NCBI GenBank assembly: GCA_030684475.1
Contig: JAUXWB010000156.1
Location: forward strand, 1-64,000
Reading direction: 5' to 3'
From: Reyranella sp.
Lineage (GTDB): Bacteria > Pseudomonadota > Alphaproteobacteria > Reyranellales > Reyranellaceae
DNA: 64,000 nucleotides
Shown: positions 1 to 9,083 of the stretch, piece by piece
Layout: each line of letters begins with the position of its first letter
Numbering within the stretch: position 1 is the first letter of the stretch
Made by a program: the position numbers and the translations under genes
Notes under the pieces: model-generated
What the model was told of the DNA's origin: nothing
The model's input: only the letters and a program-made list of their open reading frames with translations
The model's database searches: none

Positions 1-480
1 GGACGGCACCAGTCACGACAAGGAGCCGTCCCGTGCAAAGTGACCGGGCGGCTCGGCCTTTGAAGTCAGGCCTCGTGCGACGATATCAAAAATATAGGAC
101 GATTCCGGCGGAACTTGCAACTTTCCTATTGCATTCCTGCCGTGCGAATTTCGCCGGGCTGCTGGCAGTGCCAGCAGCGACAGCGGGCTCCTCTGCTGCA
201 TGCGGGCTCTCCCGTCTTCGCTCCAGGCCCCCTCTGAACGGTCGCCGGTCGGACGCTACTTCCCTGGATCGCGGCTCCGGACCGGCGGCGCTGCATTCTT
301 CGGCCAGCGCAACTGAAATACAGGGAAGATCCGGCTGAAACAGCAAATCCGATTGGCGACAGGACGAAAGGCCTTCCTCCCCTGCAAGCAGTGCTGGCAG
401 TGATCCTTATTCGAAGCAGACAAGCATCTCATCCAGCACCGCGAACCGATCGGCAGGAACATCAGCGACGGCATGAACGT
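1..480. other. gene-free left end
   Basis: No convincing gene lies here; the short ORFs in the track lack ribosome binding sites and family features. The first 170 bases are one copy of the inverted repeat described separately. Bases 171-480 are GC-rich and I see no clear promoter, terminator or RNA in them. The stretch lies downstream of the minus-strand radical SAM gene. Confidence 0.6.
10..170 (+). repeat. left copy of long inverted repeat
   Basis: This stretch matches, as reverse complement, the sequence at 58112-58268. The core 27-85 is identical over 59 bases to the complement of 58197-58255. Further identical blocks follow: a 15-mer around 'aggacgattccggcg', a 19-mer 'tattgcattcctgccgtgc' and a 15-mer 'gggctgctggcagtg', separated by short diverged segments. 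The 3' end can form a hairpin (ctgctgg/ccagcag). The block pattern looks like a dispersed intergenic repeat or structured element. No transposase is present nearby. Confidence 0.85.
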
Positions 481-1548
481 CTAGACGAACATGGCGTGAT
501 CGGGGTCGAGTGCCAGGTATTCATTCAAGCGCTCATTCTTGGCAGAGGCGACGCAGTGATGTCGGCAGGTCATCGACGGGTCGATGGCAGCCAGAGAACG
601 CGCATTCTCTTCTGAAAACCAGAAGTCGCGAAAGCGGCGTTCCCGGATCGATCCGAGCCTGCCGCCCGGCGTATATGCCTTGTCCTGGCAGGTGTAGACG
701 GCAAGATCGGCACCAATGATCGTCAGTAGACAGGCCATCGGGCAACGACGCTCAGGCCGGTCGAAGCGGTCACCGAGTGCATGATAGTGATCGTTAACAC
801 TAAAATGCCGGTCCTCGATTTTCCGGATCCGCTCGATCGCGGCGTGGACTGTCGGGGCAAAGTCCGCATGGTAGGCGTCGTTCTCAACTCCTGAGTCCCG
901 AACGATGCAGGGAGCGAGCTTCACATGCCCGACACCCGCTGCCTTGAGTCGCTGGCAAAGATCGAAGAGGTGCGGAGCGTTGGTTCCATCGATGATCACA
1001 CTGGCACCGAGTGCGCAAGGTGAGTCGCTGGCGGCGAAGGCGGCGAGATTGCCGATCACCTTGTCGAATTCGCCCACATCGACCTTGCGGGATCGGGCAT
1101 AACTGGGTCCATCCCAACCGTCGATGGAGACGCGAAGCCAGGTGCCATTCCGAACGAAGGCGTCGGCGACCTTGCCCTTGAGCATCGAGCCGTTGGTCAA
1201 GGCACCGATGCGGATGCCTCCGGCCGCCAGACGGTTCACCGTCTCAACGATGTGGGGATAGATCAGCGGCTCACCGCCACCGGAGAATGTCACTGCGGCG
1301 ACGCCCATCTCGACGAGGTCGTCGACGATTTCCAGCATCTTTTCGCGTGGAATGCGGTCGCGTGCATCCATACCGCTACCGAGGCTCACGGCATCGGATC
1401 GATAGGCGCAGAACCAACACGAATGATTGCAGACATTGGTCGGCTTGATCCGCACATGCACGGGCGCCGGCACCTTGCCGGCACGGATATCCGCCAGACG
1501 GCCTGGAAAAAGAAACGGCTTCAGCGTCGAATATAGCACTCCGGCCAT
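481..1548 (-). CDS. radical SAM/SPASM domain protein
   Basis: A 355-residue radical SAM enzyme. The [4Fe-4S]-SAM cluster motif CxxxCxxC is visible as CNHSCWFC (C40, C44, C47), followed by a SAM-binding 'SGGGEPL' segment. The C-terminal part (from about residue 265) carries further cysteines (CPMAC, YTCQ, CRHHC) typical of a SPASM auxiliary-cluster domain. SPASM proteins in polysaccharide loci act as dehydrogenases, epimerases or modifiers of sugars or peptides; the substrate cannot be read from sequence. The ATG at 1548 gives a normal-length protein. It is transcribed away from the phospholipase D gene and is probably a single-gene unit at the edge of the carbohydrate locus. Confidence 0.85.
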   Translation of the reverse strand: MAGVLYSTLKPFLFPGRLADIRAGKVPAPVHVRIKPTNVCNHSCWFCAYRSDAVSLGSGMDARDRIPREKMLEIVDDLVEMGVAAVTFSGGGEPLIYPHIVETVNRLAAGGIRIGALTNGSMLKGKVADAFVRNGTWLRVSIDGWDGPSYARSRKVDVGEFDKVIGNLAAFAASDSPCALGASVIIDGTNAPHLFDLCQRLKAAGVGHVKLAPCIVRDSGVENDAYHADFAPTVHAAIERIRKIEDRHFSVNDHYHALGDRFDRPERRCPMACLLTIIGADLAVYTCQDKAYTPGGRLGSIRERRFRDFWFSEENARSLAAIDPSMTCRHHCVASAKNERLNEYLALDPDHAMFV

Positions 1549-1933
1549 ATATGCATTATCTCATCACACCGGAGTTGCGTCGTTGACCCAAATCAATGAC
1601 CCTGCAAGAGGTACGGCATCGAACTGGTTCGAGTAGCAAGTGCACCTAGTACAGTGCACCGAGGGGTCCCGCCATCGTCTCGCCTACGTCCCGGCATATT
1701 GGATGAGCCTTGGTATTTGCGATCGGCTTCAACAGCGCGCTGAGGAACAACTGACCCATGAAGCAATTTTTGGAGAGCCGGCAGACCCAGGCGATAGGCG
1801 CTGTCTTGGTGGCGCTGCTCTATTTGCAAGCGCTCGCCCAATTTCATCTGTATCGGACCTAGCTCCCAGGTGCATCTGCTACCCAATACCGGACAAGTGG
1901 ACGCGCTGAACGGGATCGAGCGGAGCCGGAACT
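1549..1933. other. divergent intergenic region
   Basis: This gap of 385 bp separates the radical SAM gene (minus) from the phospholipase D gene (plus), so promoters for both should lie here. I could not fix convincing -35/-10 pairs. A 34-codon ORF at 1758-1862 has a Shine-Dalgarno-like AGGAA and is listed separately. The track ORF at 1640-1909 does not look like a real protein. Confidence 0.4.
1758..1862 (+). CDS. possible small membrane peptide (34 aa)
   Basis: An ATG at 1758, preceded 11 bases upstream by AGGAA, opens a 34-codon frame (MKQFLESRQTQ...) that ends in TAG. Residues 12-28 (AIGAVLVALLYLQALAQ) are hydrophobic enough for one membrane segment, preceded by a charged amphipathic start. 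It could be a genuine small membrane protein, or the broken 5' end of a longer gene such as an acyltransferase or glycosyltransferase whose N-termini look similar. It is too short for the ORF track. No homologue was recognised and the evidence is weak. Confidence 0.25.
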   Translation: MKQFLESRQTQAIGAVLVALLYLQALAQFHLYRT

Positions 1934-3361
1934 GTGGGTGAAGCGGAAGACATCGGCCGCAGCGAGTTGAGTCGTGTTGCCGACACTACTCCGCCCGCCA
2001 CACCCAAGCCGGCTGGCGGCCGCCTGACCGACACGCACTACATTCCTGGCGCGGTGTCAGGGTCGTACCCAATACGGGACGGCAACAAAGTCGAGCCGCT
2101 GATCCACGCCAGCGTTTTCTTCGAGCGCTTGTGCAATGCCGTCGACAGCGCACGACACAGACTCTGGGTGACGGTTGCATTCCTCGGGTGGGACTTCCTC
2201 TTCCCCGACGGGCGCGGCTTTTTCGATGTGCTCGATCATGCTGCGGCGCGCGGCGTCGATGTCCGTCTTCTGGTTTGGCGTCCGAATCCCGAAGCCGGAC
2301 ACCACCCGATCATGTTTGGGGGCACGCCGGAGGATCGTGACCGTCTTCTACGGCTCGGCTCGCGCGTCAAGATCAGATGGGACCGGGCGATCGGCCGTTA
2401 TTGCCAGCACCAGAAGAGCTGGGTGATCGATGCCGGCTTTCCATCAGAGACAGCCTTCGTCGGTGGCGCCAACATCACATTGCGCTCCACGCAGCACCAT
2501 GACGTCTATCTGGAAGTTGCCGGCCCGTCGGCAAGCGACGTTCATCACAATTTCGTCCAACGCTGGAACGAGGCAAGCGAGCGCAAGGCAGAGGACGGCA
2601 ACTGGCAGTGCGACGCTGCGGACCGACTGCCGTTTCCGTCGGTGGCCTCGCCGGCGCGAGGGTCCAGCAGGGTCCAGATTCAGAGGATGCTCCATGCCGA
2701 CCGATACTTTGACGGACATGCGGCCCCTGGTACGAGTTCGATCGACATAGGGTGCGGCGAGCGATCGATTGCCGAACAGTATGTGAAGGCGATCGATGCG
2801 GCGCGCCGTACGATCTATCTCGAGAACCAGGCCATTCCGATCATGGAGATTGCGGCGCCTCTCGCGCGGGCGCTGGCGCGCGGGGTCGATGTCGTGCTTC
2901 TCGTACCGACCACCCCGGAAGCCTACGTTTTCGCCGCGCGCCAAGATCCGGCAGAGCGGCGGCGCTTCGAGGGCGTGGAGCTCCTCGCGCGCTTTCCGAA
3001 TTTCTTGCTCGCAGGACTCGCGGGACGTGATGCCGCCGACTCCGAGCCGCTCTACGTTCATGCAAAGCTGATGATCGTGGACGATGCCTGGTGCACGATC
3101 GGCTCATGCAACTTGCATGAGTTCTCGCTCGTGGGCCATTGCGAGATGAACGCTTCGATCTGGGATGGCGGCGTGGCTCGGCAGTTGCGGCAGGTGCTTC
3201 TGTCGCGACATCTCGGCGTCGACGCCAGAACGCTCGACGATCTGGCAGCACTGCGCCTCTTTCGCGAAACGTCCGATGAAAATCGCCGGCGGCAAGAACG
3301 CGGCGAGCCAGTGGCGAGGGGCCACGCGCTCACTCTGTCGCCGGAGCGCTACGGCATGTGA
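1934..3361 (+). CDS. phospholipase D / cardiolipin synthase-like protein
   Basis: A 475-residue protein with two HKD motifs, the hallmark of the PLD superfamily: HQKSWVID (H159, K161, D166) followed by 'GGANI', and HAKLMIVD near residue 376 followed by 'GSCNL'. The two half-sites build one active site that forms a phosphohistidine intermediate, transferring or hydrolysing phosphatidyl groups, as in cardiolipin synthases. There are no N-terminal transmembrane helices, unlike canonical Cls. The GTG start at 1934 has GGAG about 8 bases upstream. Its 3' end overlaps the next long frame by 4 bp (GTGA). A cytoplasmic or peripheral phospholipid-modifying role is likely; the substrate is unknown. Confidence 0.85.
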   Translation: MGEAEDIGRSELSRVADTTPPATPKPAGGRLTDTHYIPGAVSGSYPIRDGNKVEPLIHASVFFERLCNAVDSARHRLWVTVAFLGWDFLFPDGRGFFDVLDHAAARGVDVRLLVWRPNPEAGHHPIMFGGTPEDRDRLLRLGSRVKIRWDRAIGRYCQHQKSWVIDAGFPSETAFVGGANITLRSTQHHDVYLEVAGPSASDVHHNFVQRWNEASERKAEDGNWQCDAADRLPFPSVASPARGSSRVQIQRMLHADRYFDGHAAPGTSSIDIGCGERSIAEQYVKAIDAARRTIYLENQAIPIMEIAAPLARALARGVDVVLLVPTTPEAYVFAARQDPAERRRFEGVELLARFPNFLLAGLAGRDAADSEPLYVHAKLMIVDDAWCTIGSCNLHEFSLVGHCEMNASIWDGGVARQLRQVLLSRHLGVDARTLDDLAALRLFRETSDENRRRQERGEPVARGHALTLSPERYGM

Positions 3362-3537
3362 GCTTGCCCAATGACTGGACATCGACGAAGCATGCAAGGT
3401 ACGAACGTGCGCCTAGCGGCAATCCTAGCGTTCGCCATCAGAAGTTCCGCGAGGAGCAGCAAAGTCGATCGGTTCTTCCTGCTTTCGCGAGGTCGGCCTT
3501 TGAGAGTCAATCCAGCCATGAAATCCTGTTGGACGTC

Positions 3538-5127
3538 ATGATCTCCCAGTTGCGGCGCCTGTTTCAAAGGCTAACCAGACCGGAACCTGAACCACCCGCC
3601 GAAGAGCCGAATCCCAACGACTTGATCCCCGCGATTGCCGACGCTCTCCTTCAGGAGGGTCGGGAGATGTGGGCGGCCAATCCCCACGACGTCGCCCATG
3701 CGATTGCGAAGGTGGAACAATCGTGGGCACTCCACCCCTGCCCCGAAACCGCGATACAGCTCGGCGTTATGTATGATCGGACGAATCGGCACCAGGATTC
3801 ACTCACCATCTATCGGCAGGCTTTCCATGCCAATCCGGACCATCCGCGTCTGAGACATGAGGCCGGCATCACGCTCCTGAGGCACGGCACACCACACGAT
3901 ACACATACCTTCTTTGACAGCGTCAGACGGCTTGATCCAGGTGATGAGTTTTCAAGGTTCTATTTCGAGATCCGTGACAACTTTGACGCCTGGAGAAGCT
4001 CATTGGCGAGCACGGTCGTGCAGGCGGCTCAAGGCGCCGCGCCATACTTGGTCGTGTGCCCTGTGTGGGGGGCGGCATTTGCCAAGGATTTTATCGAACT
4101 TTACTGCGCATCGCTGCTTTCGCCCGGCAATCTGCCGGCACTCGCAAAGGAGCATCCGGTCCACTTCATTGTCTTCTGTCCCGCGGACATCCAGGAAACA
4201 TTGAATGGAGATCCCAGGTTCCAGCCGATCCTCAACTATGCCAGCGTCCATTTCGTGAATTACTCAAGCGAGTTGATTGGCTACGATTCGCGGATGGACA
4301 GGTACTACGGAAAGGAGCTTGGCCTGTACTACAGGCGCAGCTGCAAGTTCCTCCTGATGTCTACGGCGCACTATGTAGCGCTGGGCGCCGCTCGTGATGT
4401 AAACGGTTACGTCATCCCGCTGGGAGCAGATGTTCTTCTGAGCGACGGCTCGCTGGCAGAGATCGCTCACATCATGAAAAGTGGCACCGATGTCGTACTG
4501 GTCACTGGCATACGACTCGGTGAGGAGGTTCGGGGAGTCCTCGAGAAATCCCACCGCCAAGAGGATGGAACGCTTCGGATATCCGCGTCGCAAACCGCGG
4601 AACTCTATATTCAGCACATGCCGGGCGACTTTTTTGTTCACTCAGAGCATTTTGCGTCCATGCCGATCTACTTATGCTGGAAGGTCGGCAGTACCGGAGT
4701 GCTGGTGCATTCGACCCACTATCATCCCACATGCATTCGCGCCGCGGCGAGTTCCCACCCCTACGAAATCACCATCGATCCAGTCGATAGCCGGTTCATG
4801 GATCGTGCCGGATTTCCGTCCAATAGATTGCACTACATCCAGGACAGTTCGATATCCGTTTTTGGAGTAGAGGTGGAGCCGCTCATGGGGCACGACAGAA
4901 ATTCCTCCAACCTCATGGTGCCAGGGGATGTCGGTCTATGGTTGTCGGGTCTCTGGGGCGATCTTCGCGCAACTTATCTCCGCCTCCCCATAAGGTTCTC
5001 CGTCAAGTCTCACTCCAACGAATGGGATAGGGCCGAGACCGAGGCGCTGGTCGTTGTGGAGAAAATCCTCTCAACTGCGATGGACTTCGAGCGGCGAAAT
5101 GCTCCCTACAAAACCTGGCGACTCTAA
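3538..5127 (+). CDS. TPR-containing protein of unknown function
   Basis: About 529 residues from the ATG at 3538. The open frame extends up to a GTG at 3358 that overlaps the PLD stop codon, but the extra 60 residues look non-conserved, so the internal start is preferred. Residues about 60-140 resemble two or three tetratricopeptide repeats ('WALHPCPETAIQLGVMYDRT', 'YRQAFHANPDHPRLRHEAG'). The remaining 380 residues are a globular alpha/beta region with 'YLVVCPVWG' at its start and a possible nucleotide-sugar-like 'GADVLLSDG'. TPR plus glycosyltransferase-like proteins are common in glycan loci, but I do not recognise the C-terminal family. Confidence 0.6.
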   Translation: MISQLRRLFQRLTRPEPEPPAEEPNPNDLIPAIADALLQEGREMWAANPHDVAHAIAKVEQSWALHPCPETAIQLGVMYDRTNRHQDSLTIYRQAFHANPDHPRLRHEAGITLLRHGTPHDTHTFFDSVRRLDPGDEFSRFYFEIRDNFDAWRSSLASTVVQAAQGAAPYLVVCPVWGAAFAKDFIELYCASLLSPGNLPALAKEHPVHFIVFCPADIQETLNGDPRFQPILNYASVHFVNYSSELIGYDSRMDRYYGKELGLYYRRSCKFLLMSTAHYVALGAARDVNGYVIPLGADVLLSDGSLAEIAHIMKSGTDVVLVTGIRLGEEVRGVLEKSHRQEDGTLRISASQTAELYIQHMPGDFFVHSEHFASMPIYLCWKVGSTGVLVHSTHYHPTCIRAAASSHPYEITIDPVDSRFMDRAGFPSNRLHYIQDSSISVFGVEVEPLMGHDRNSSNLMVPGDVGLWLSGLWGDLRATYLRLPIRFSVKSHSNEWDRAETEALVVVEKILSTAMDFERRNAPYKTWRL

Positions 5128-5224
5128 CGACCCAAACATAATTGGAAAGGCGATGCCATCCAGCAAACGTTGTGTCCGGCAAGAGGTTCATCGCAAGCCA
5201 GGTTTACCAAAGCCGCCCGCTGCG

Positions 5225-5806
5225 TTAGCTGGCGAAGATATAGCGAGCGATCTGGAACCAATCGCCGGCAATGTCTATCGGCTGTGGTGGCGTTTCCATC
5301 GGAGTCGTCAGCCAGAGACGCTGCGTCTTTGACGGAAATTGTGGATCGATGAGGACTTCAGACAGGTCGTCGACAAAATAGCGACAACCCAAACGGCTGA
5401 TGCGACGCAGCTTCGCCTCGCGCGTCTCCTCGAAGAAGACGTTCTCGTGGGCAATCCCGATGTTCTGGCGGCCCAGCCATTCGCGCGCCGCCTCCCGCAG
5501 GTCGACGCCTCCCGGATCCTGCGCGGCATGGCGGGTCTTGTGGCTTACGATTGCGAGGGGAATTTTTCGCCGGATGCATTCGTCGATGAACGCCCGTGCG
5601 CCGTGCATCATTTGGGCATGTTCGATGCCGGCGCCGTACACCCGGGCCTGCAGCTTCTGCCAGACGATCTCGCCTCCGTCGCGAAGTCTCAGACGGTCCC
5701 GGATCTCGGTCTTTGTGGATGCGCCACCCAGATCAAGCCTGGCTGCTTCGGCACGAAAGGCCTCGGCGTAGTCGACGAGGGTGTTGTCGAAATCCAGGCC
5801 GATCAC
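5225..5806 (-). CDS. HAD-superfamily hydrolase
   Basis: A 193-residue haloacid-dehalogenase-type hydrolase. Motif I is DFDNT at residues 5-9 (nucleophile and general acid Asp). Motif II is the Ser in 'IVSHKT', Lys candidates follow in the cap-core linker, and motif IV is 'YFVDDL'. It starts with GTG seven bases after the stop of the upstream epimerase, behind a GAGG. It is the last gene of the heptose-type operon and probably dephosphorylates a sugar phosphate. It is not an obvious GmhB, whose usual motif DRDGVLN is found instead in the fusion protein at 31-32 kb. Confidence 0.75.
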   Translation of the reverse strand: MIGLDFDNTLVDYAEAFRAEAARLDLGGASTKTEIRDRLRLRDGGEIVWQKLQARVYGAGIEHAQMMHGARAFIDECIRRKIPLAIVSHKTRHAAQDPGGVDLREAAREWLGRQNIGIAHENVFFEETREAKLRRISRLGCRYFVDDLSEVLIDPQFPSKTQRLWLTTPMETPPQPIDIAGDWFQIARYIFAS

Positions 5807-5813
5807 CGGGACC

Positions 5814-6812
5814 TCAAGCGAGGTGAACTGCTTTCATCAGCTTGATGTTGGAATAGCGCGGATCGCTGTCCCAGTTGGACACCTTGCCGTCGTGGAACGC
5901 GCGCACCAGATCTTCGGCGGCCTGGCTGATGGTGTGGCGTGCGACGAACCCCAGCTCGCGCCGCACCTTCTCCGAGGAGATATGGTACGAGCGATGGTCG
6001 TTCGTCGGCTCGATGGCGATCTCGACTTTCTTGCCGACCACGTCGCGCACCATCTCGGCGATTTCCTGGACCTTGTGGTTCTCGTAGCCGGCGTTAAAGG
6101 TCTTGCCGTCGATCCGCTCGTGCGGCTGGCGCAGGCTTTCGACGTAGAACTCGACCATGTCCGCGATATGGATGTTCGGCCGTTTCTGCCCGCCGCCGAA
6201 CACCCGGATGCGGTTGTTGAAGTAGGCGTGGCTGGTCAGGATGTTGACCGTGAGGTCGAGTCGCAGGCGCGGGCCGTAGCCGCACACCGTCGCCGGACGG
6301 ACCGTCAGCGTGGTGAAACCGGGTGCGCGCTCCTCGGCCAGGACATCCTCGCAGAGCGCCTTGTATTTCGAGTAGTCGGTCAACGGGTCGAGAGGTTCGT
6401 CCTCGGTCACGTTGGGCACGTCCTTGACGCCGTAGACCGAAGACGACGAGGCATAGACGAAACGCTCGACGCCGGCGGTCTTCGACGCCTTCACCAATGG
6501 ACGGAAGCAGTCGAAGTTGATCGACTTGCCCAGCGAGGGATCGAGATCGAAAGACGGATCGTTGGAGATGCAGGCGAGATGGATGACGGCGTCACAGCCC
6601 TTCACTGCCTCGGCGACGACGATCGGGTCCCGGATATCGCCCTGAATTTCGGTCAGGCGGGGTCCCCGGTGCGCCGCGAAGATGTCCCTGCCATACAGAT
6701 ACAGATCGATGACCTTCACATTATGCCCCTCGGCCAACAGCCGGGGCACCAGAACGCTGCCGACATAGCCGGCCCCGCCCGTCACCAGGACGGTCCATCG
6801 CCGATCCGTCAT
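5814..6812 (-). CDS. NAD-dependent sugar epimerase/dehydratase
   Basis: An extended short-chain dehydrogenase of 332 residues from ATG 6812. The Rossmann motif GGAGYVG lies at the N-terminus, 'YASSSSVYG' supplies the catalytic Ser region and DYSKYK supplies the Tyr-Lys pair. Such enzymes epimerise, dehydrate or reduce NDP-sugars using bound NAD(P). I chose ATG 6812 rather than 6821 because it forms an ATGA overlap with the gmhA stop and is preceded by GGAAAG. In the same transcription unit lie gmhA-like and hldE-like genes, so an NDP-heptose epimerase role is possible, but the sequence does not resemble HldD closely enough to name it. Confidence 0.82.
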   Translation of the reverse strand: MTDRRWTVLVTGGAGYVGSVLVPRLLAEGHNVKVIDLYLYGRDIFAAHRGPRLTEIQGDIRDPIVVAEAVKGCDAVIHLACISNDPSFDLDPSLGKSINFDCFRPLVKASKTAGVERFVYASSSSVYGVKDVPNVTEDEPLDPLTDYSKYKALCEDVLAEERAPGFTTLTVRPATVCGYGPRLRLDLTVNILTSHAYFNNRIRVFGGGQKRPNIHIADMVEFYVESLRQPHERIDGKTFNAGYENHKVQEIAEMVRDVVGKKVEIAIEPTNDHRSYHISSEKVRRELGFVARHTISQAAEDLVRAFHDGKVSNWDSDPRYSNIKLMKAVHLA

Positions 6813-7381
6813 TCTTTCCATCCCATCGCAAAATCAACCACAGCCGACAGCAGGGCGAGGTGACCCGCCTCGACAAATCCGTACTGCCTGGAGGGCAAAT
6901 AGAAATTGAGATCGCCGCTGCCACGCAGGGGGTTACCAGGCTCGAAGCCGCTCAAGGTGACCACCTCAGCGCCGGCAGCCCGCGCGGCAGCGACCCCCTT
7001 CAGAATGTTCGGCGACCGCCCGGACGACGAAATCGCGACAAGCATGTCGCCCTTGCGCGCGAACCATTCGATCTGCTTTTCGAAGACATGCTCGTACCCG
7101 TAGTCGTTGCCGAGGCATGTCAGCGTCGGAGCGTCGTTGAAGGACAGGGCGCGAATGCCGGCGGCCTTCGAAAAATCCTCGGACATATGGCTGGAAATCG
7201 CCGACGACCCGCCATTCCCGATGAACATCATCTTGTCGCCGCGGGTGTGGGTGGCTCGCGCATGGGCGAGCACCTGCTCCAGCGACTCGTCAACGTCCTT
7301 GCGGTCCCCACGGCCGTCGGTGACCTCGGTCGAGCGCAGGACGTCATTCAACGTTGCGACGTATCGATCAAACCGCGACAT
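6809..7381 (-). CDS. gmhA: sedoheptulose-7-phosphate isomerase-like SIS protein
   Basis: A SIS-domain protein of 190 residues starting at ATG 7381, which is preceded by a clear AAGAGGG ribosome binding site; the track ORF extends 36 codons further upstream without support. Motifs FIGNGGSSAISSH and ISSSGRSPNILKG are the phosphate-binding Ser/Gly loops of the GmhA family. GmhA converts sedoheptulose 7-phosphate into D-glycero-D-manno-heptose 7-phosphate, the first step of nucleotide-heptose synthesis. Its neighbours (HldE-like fusion, epimerase, HAD protein) fit that pathway. DiaA-like SIS proteins are the main alternative. Confidence 0.8.
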   Translation of the reverse strand: MSRFDRYVATLNDVLRSTEVTDGRGDRKDVDESLEQVLAHARATHTRGDKMMFIGNGGSSAISSHMSEDFSKAAGIRALSFNDAPTLTCLGNDYGYEHVFEKQIEWFARKGDMLVAISSSGRSPNILKGVAAARAAGAEVVTLSGFEPGNPLRGSGDLNFYLPSRQYGFVEAGHLALLSAVVDFAMGWKE

Positions 7382-7489
7382 GTCCCTCTTTCGGTCCCCT
7401 AGATTGCCGGGCCCGGGCGCAGCATTCTTGCGCACCGCATCCCGGGCAACGCCCTGCCTAATATCCTGCCTGTCGGCGGTCGGCCACAC

Positions 7490-9013
7490 TCATTTCAGCA
7501 ACGTCGTGATGTATTTGAAGAGCGCCACCGAATCGACGGGATCCCGATTCCCGACGATCTGCACTTCCAGGGCGGCCGAGACGCTGCCGACATAGGCTGC
7601 GACCTCCGCCGGCAGGCCACCGCCGATGCACAACCCGGCAAGCGCCAGGAACGCGTCCCCCGCCCCGATCCGGTCCAGCACTTTGGTCGACAGGGCGGGG
7701 ACGTAAAAAGTCTTCTTCTGCTTGCGGTCGTTGAACATCACGCCCTTCACACCCCGCGTGATGGCGATGTGCTCGGCCTTGACCCTCTGCCCGACCAGTT
7801 CCGCGATCTCCTCGATGGGCGCGTGGCGGTTGTGCGCAGCAAGCCGGAGCTCGGGTTCATTGATCGACACGAAGTCCGCGCGCGCATAGCGGTTGATGAC
7901 GTGATGCCCGCGGTTGCCGCTGTTGAGCTGCGTGTTCACCGCCAGGAAAGGCGCCTTGGCACACAGAATGTCGACCATCCGCTCGGAGATGAAACCGTTG
8001 CCGAAATCGGGAACGATGACGACATCGAAATTTTCCAGGTTGGCGTCGAGCCAGGCGCACACGGCCTGGTCGACGCTTTCCGGGAGGGGCTCCTCGTTGA
8101 AGAAATAGACCTCGAACAGCTTGTTGAGGTCCGAATCGACGAAGCGCCGCTTCGTCACGGTTCGGGCCTCGTCGACGAAGAAGAACTCCGGCCGGACATT
8201 GGGCTGCAGCTTCGAGCGGATGAACGGCTCGTGGGTTTCGATCCCGCCGAGTGCCGTCACCAGGGTGACGTCGCCGGCAAAGCCGGCCAGGTGATTCGCG
8301 ACGGCGATCGAACCACCGGCGAACTGCTCCTCGGATTCGTATTTGACGGCCAGCGCCAGCCCTTTGCCGACCTGCCCCAGCGACTTGATGTAGTGGTACT
8401 GGTCGATGATCGTGTCCCCGACGATCAGCACCTTGAGGCGCGACAGGCCCTTTACCAGCTCGATGACGTCCCTGAAGCCGTATTGCCGGCGGAATGCCTG
8501 CAGATAGTCCTTCGTTTCCGGCGAGAACACGCCGAAGTGTTCGTTGAGCAGGCTGCTCGAGCTGAAGGTGATCTCGTCGGTATAGAAGATGCTTCCGCCG
8601 CCCGCCTCCACGGCCTCCTTTTCGCGCGTGATGTTGCCGGTGACGTCGTCCATGGCCGCGCGGTACTCGCTGCCTTTGACATAGACATGCGGCCGCAGTC
8701 GCTTGATCGCCGCGATCGCGGCCTGCTCATGGTTGATCGCGACGAAGTCCACGCAAGCCAGCGACGCCAGGGTCTCGGCTCGCAGGTCTTCGCCGAACAC
8801 AGGCCGGCCCGGCCCCTTGTTCACGTAGGCATCGCCCGTCAAAGTGACGAGCAGGATATCGCCCTCGGCTTTCGCTCGTTGCAGGTGCCTGATGTGTCCC
8901 GTGTGCATCAGGTCGAAGGTGCCGTGACACATCACCACACGGCGGCCAGCATCGCGCAACGCGCGGGCTTTCGCTTCCAGTTCATTCAGTGTCAGAATCT
9001 TCGTGTGCGACAT
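7490..9013 (-). CDS. HldE-like bifunctional protein, domains in reversed order
   Basis: A 507-residue fusion. Residues about 25-150 form a nucleotidyltransferase of the cytidylyltransferase fold with the signature GTFDLMHTGH (31-40) and 'YVKGSEY'. Residues about 190-505 form a PfkB/ribokinase-type sugar kinase, with the substrate-binding 'GGSIAVANHLA' and the anion-hole motif DRIGAGDAF (GAGD at 450-453). E. coli HldE carries the same two activities (heptose 7-phosphate kinase and heptose 1-phosphate adenylyltransferase), but with the kinase first. The combination and the gmhA-like neighbour suggest ADP-heptose or related nucleotide-sugar synthesis. The reversed order makes it a distinct subfamily, so the substrate is inferred. 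Confidence 0.82.
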   Translation of the reverse strand: MSHTKILTLNELEAKARALRDAGRRVVMCHGTFDLMHTGHIRHLQRAKAEGDILLVTLTGDAYVNKGPGRPVFGEDLRAETLASLACVDFVAINHEQAAIAAIKRLRPHVYVKGSEYRAAMDDVTGNITREKEAVEAGGGSIFYTDEITFSSSSLLNEHFGVFSPETKDYLQAFRRQYGFRDVIELVKGLSRLKVLIVGDTIIDQYHYIKSLGQVGKGLALAVKYESEEQFAGGSIAVANHLAGFAGDVTLVTALGGIETHEPFIRSKLQPNVRPEFFFVDEARTVTKRRFVDSDLNKLFEVYFFNEEPLPESVDQAVCAWLDANLENFDVVIVPDFGNGFISERMVDILCAKAPFLAVNTQLNSGNRGHHVINRYARADFVSINEPELRLAAHNRHAPIEEIAELVGQRVKAEHIAITRGVKGVMFNDRKQKKTFYVPALSTKVLDRIGAGDAFLALAGLCIGGGLPAEVAAYVGSVSAALEVQIVGNRDPVDSVALFKYITTLLK

Positions 9014-9083
9014 GGATCAATTCATCTTTCGGCTCCGGAGAGCCCTGCAGTCTTGCGGTGCCAGCCCAGGCGTTCGACCGTCC

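Noticed and set aside
5781-6863. 360-residue plus-strand ORF
   Set aside because: Antisense shadow of the epimerase gene; no recognisable motifs.
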